From: Tubiluchus corallicola | Lineage: Eukaryota; Priapulida; Priapulimorpha; Priapulimorphida; Tubiluchidae | Direction of reading: 5' to 3' | Length of the DNA: 54,616 bases | Assembly (NCBI GenBank): GCA_030141605.1 | Contig: JAQGDQ010001215.1 | Location: 1 to 54,616, forward strand | Shown: positions 54,506 through 54,616 of the stretch, one piece after another | Layout: every line of letters starts with the position of its first letter | Position numbering within the stretch: position 1 is the first letter of the stretch | Position numbers and translations under genes: made by a program | The notes under the pieces: generated by a model | What the model saw: only the letters and a program-made list of their open reading frames with translations | Databases searched by the model: none | Told to the model about the DNA's origin: nothing

Positions 54506-54616
54506 TTCTTAAATTAGTATAATTCGAAACATTTATATTTGTACTTACGCTCTATGCGGTATGGCAGTATTATATGTAATTATTTTGTTGTTGTGATTTC
54601 AGCCTGTTCATTACTG
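54506..54616. other. Right edge, possible plus-strand splice acceptor
   Basis: TTGTTGTTGTGATTTCAG ending at 54601 resembles a splice acceptor, leaving 15 bases of possible exon at the edge. On the minus strand GAGC|GTAAGTA near 54550 resembles a donor, but the upstream frames all stop. Neither can be decided here. Confidence 0.2.

Overview
The window is eukaryotic DNA: split genes with GT-AG introns, AATAAA signals, retrotransposon debris, and roughly 20 kb of microsatellites, minisatellites and satellite arrays. A NACHT-WD40 receptor gene and a GMC oxidoreductase exon, together with very dense simple repeats, point to a metazoan. A marine invertebrate (lophotrochozoan, perhaps a mollusc) is my best guess, but this is inference only. 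No operons, CRISPR arrays, phages or rRNA are present.

Layout. 0-12 kb: repeats, including a 40-bp minisatellite, a degenerate TTAGGG-like tract and two arrays of the same 72-bp minisatellite, plus dispersed repeat copies and weak minus-strand exon candidates at 8.6-9.06 kb. 12.1-19.6 kb: the main gene, a STAND receptor with a helical N-terminal region, NACHT ATPase, winged helix, helical linker and long WD40-type propeller region. It has three exons joined in phase 0, giving 1489 codons; the start codon is probably upstream. 19.6-26 kb: duplicated scraps of its last exon, a 390-bp CT tract, the decayed 3' end of a non-LTR retrotransposon on the minus strand, and a 1.85-kb compound satellite. 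26.4-30.1 kb: a complete four-exon gene for a 156-residue alpha/beta protein of unknown family, followed directly by a non-autonomous hAT-like element with 15-bp inverted ends and a perfect 8-bp target duplication. 31.1 kb: the last coding exon of a GMC oxidoreductase on the minus strand. 31-42 kb: dispersed repeats, minisatellites and two weak small coding candidates. 42.3-45.3 kb: a 41-bp satellite of about 75 units with signs of higher-order structure. 45.3-48.4 kb: mostly unique DNA with retroposon tails and a tRNA-derived SINE-like remnant. 48.45-54.5 kb: a 51-bp satellite of about 118 units.

How it fits together. The receptor and the small protein are the only well-supported genes. Both carry copies of the same two dispersed repeats in their introns or 5' flank, one of them rich in promoter-like motifs. 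The receptor's N-terminal helices recall the HeLo/MLKL-type cell-death bundles of STAND proteins, so a role in innate immunity or programmed cell death is the likeliest guess; the sequence does not prove it. A recurring theme is that microsatellites sit at retroposon-like 3' tails or between short direct duplications.
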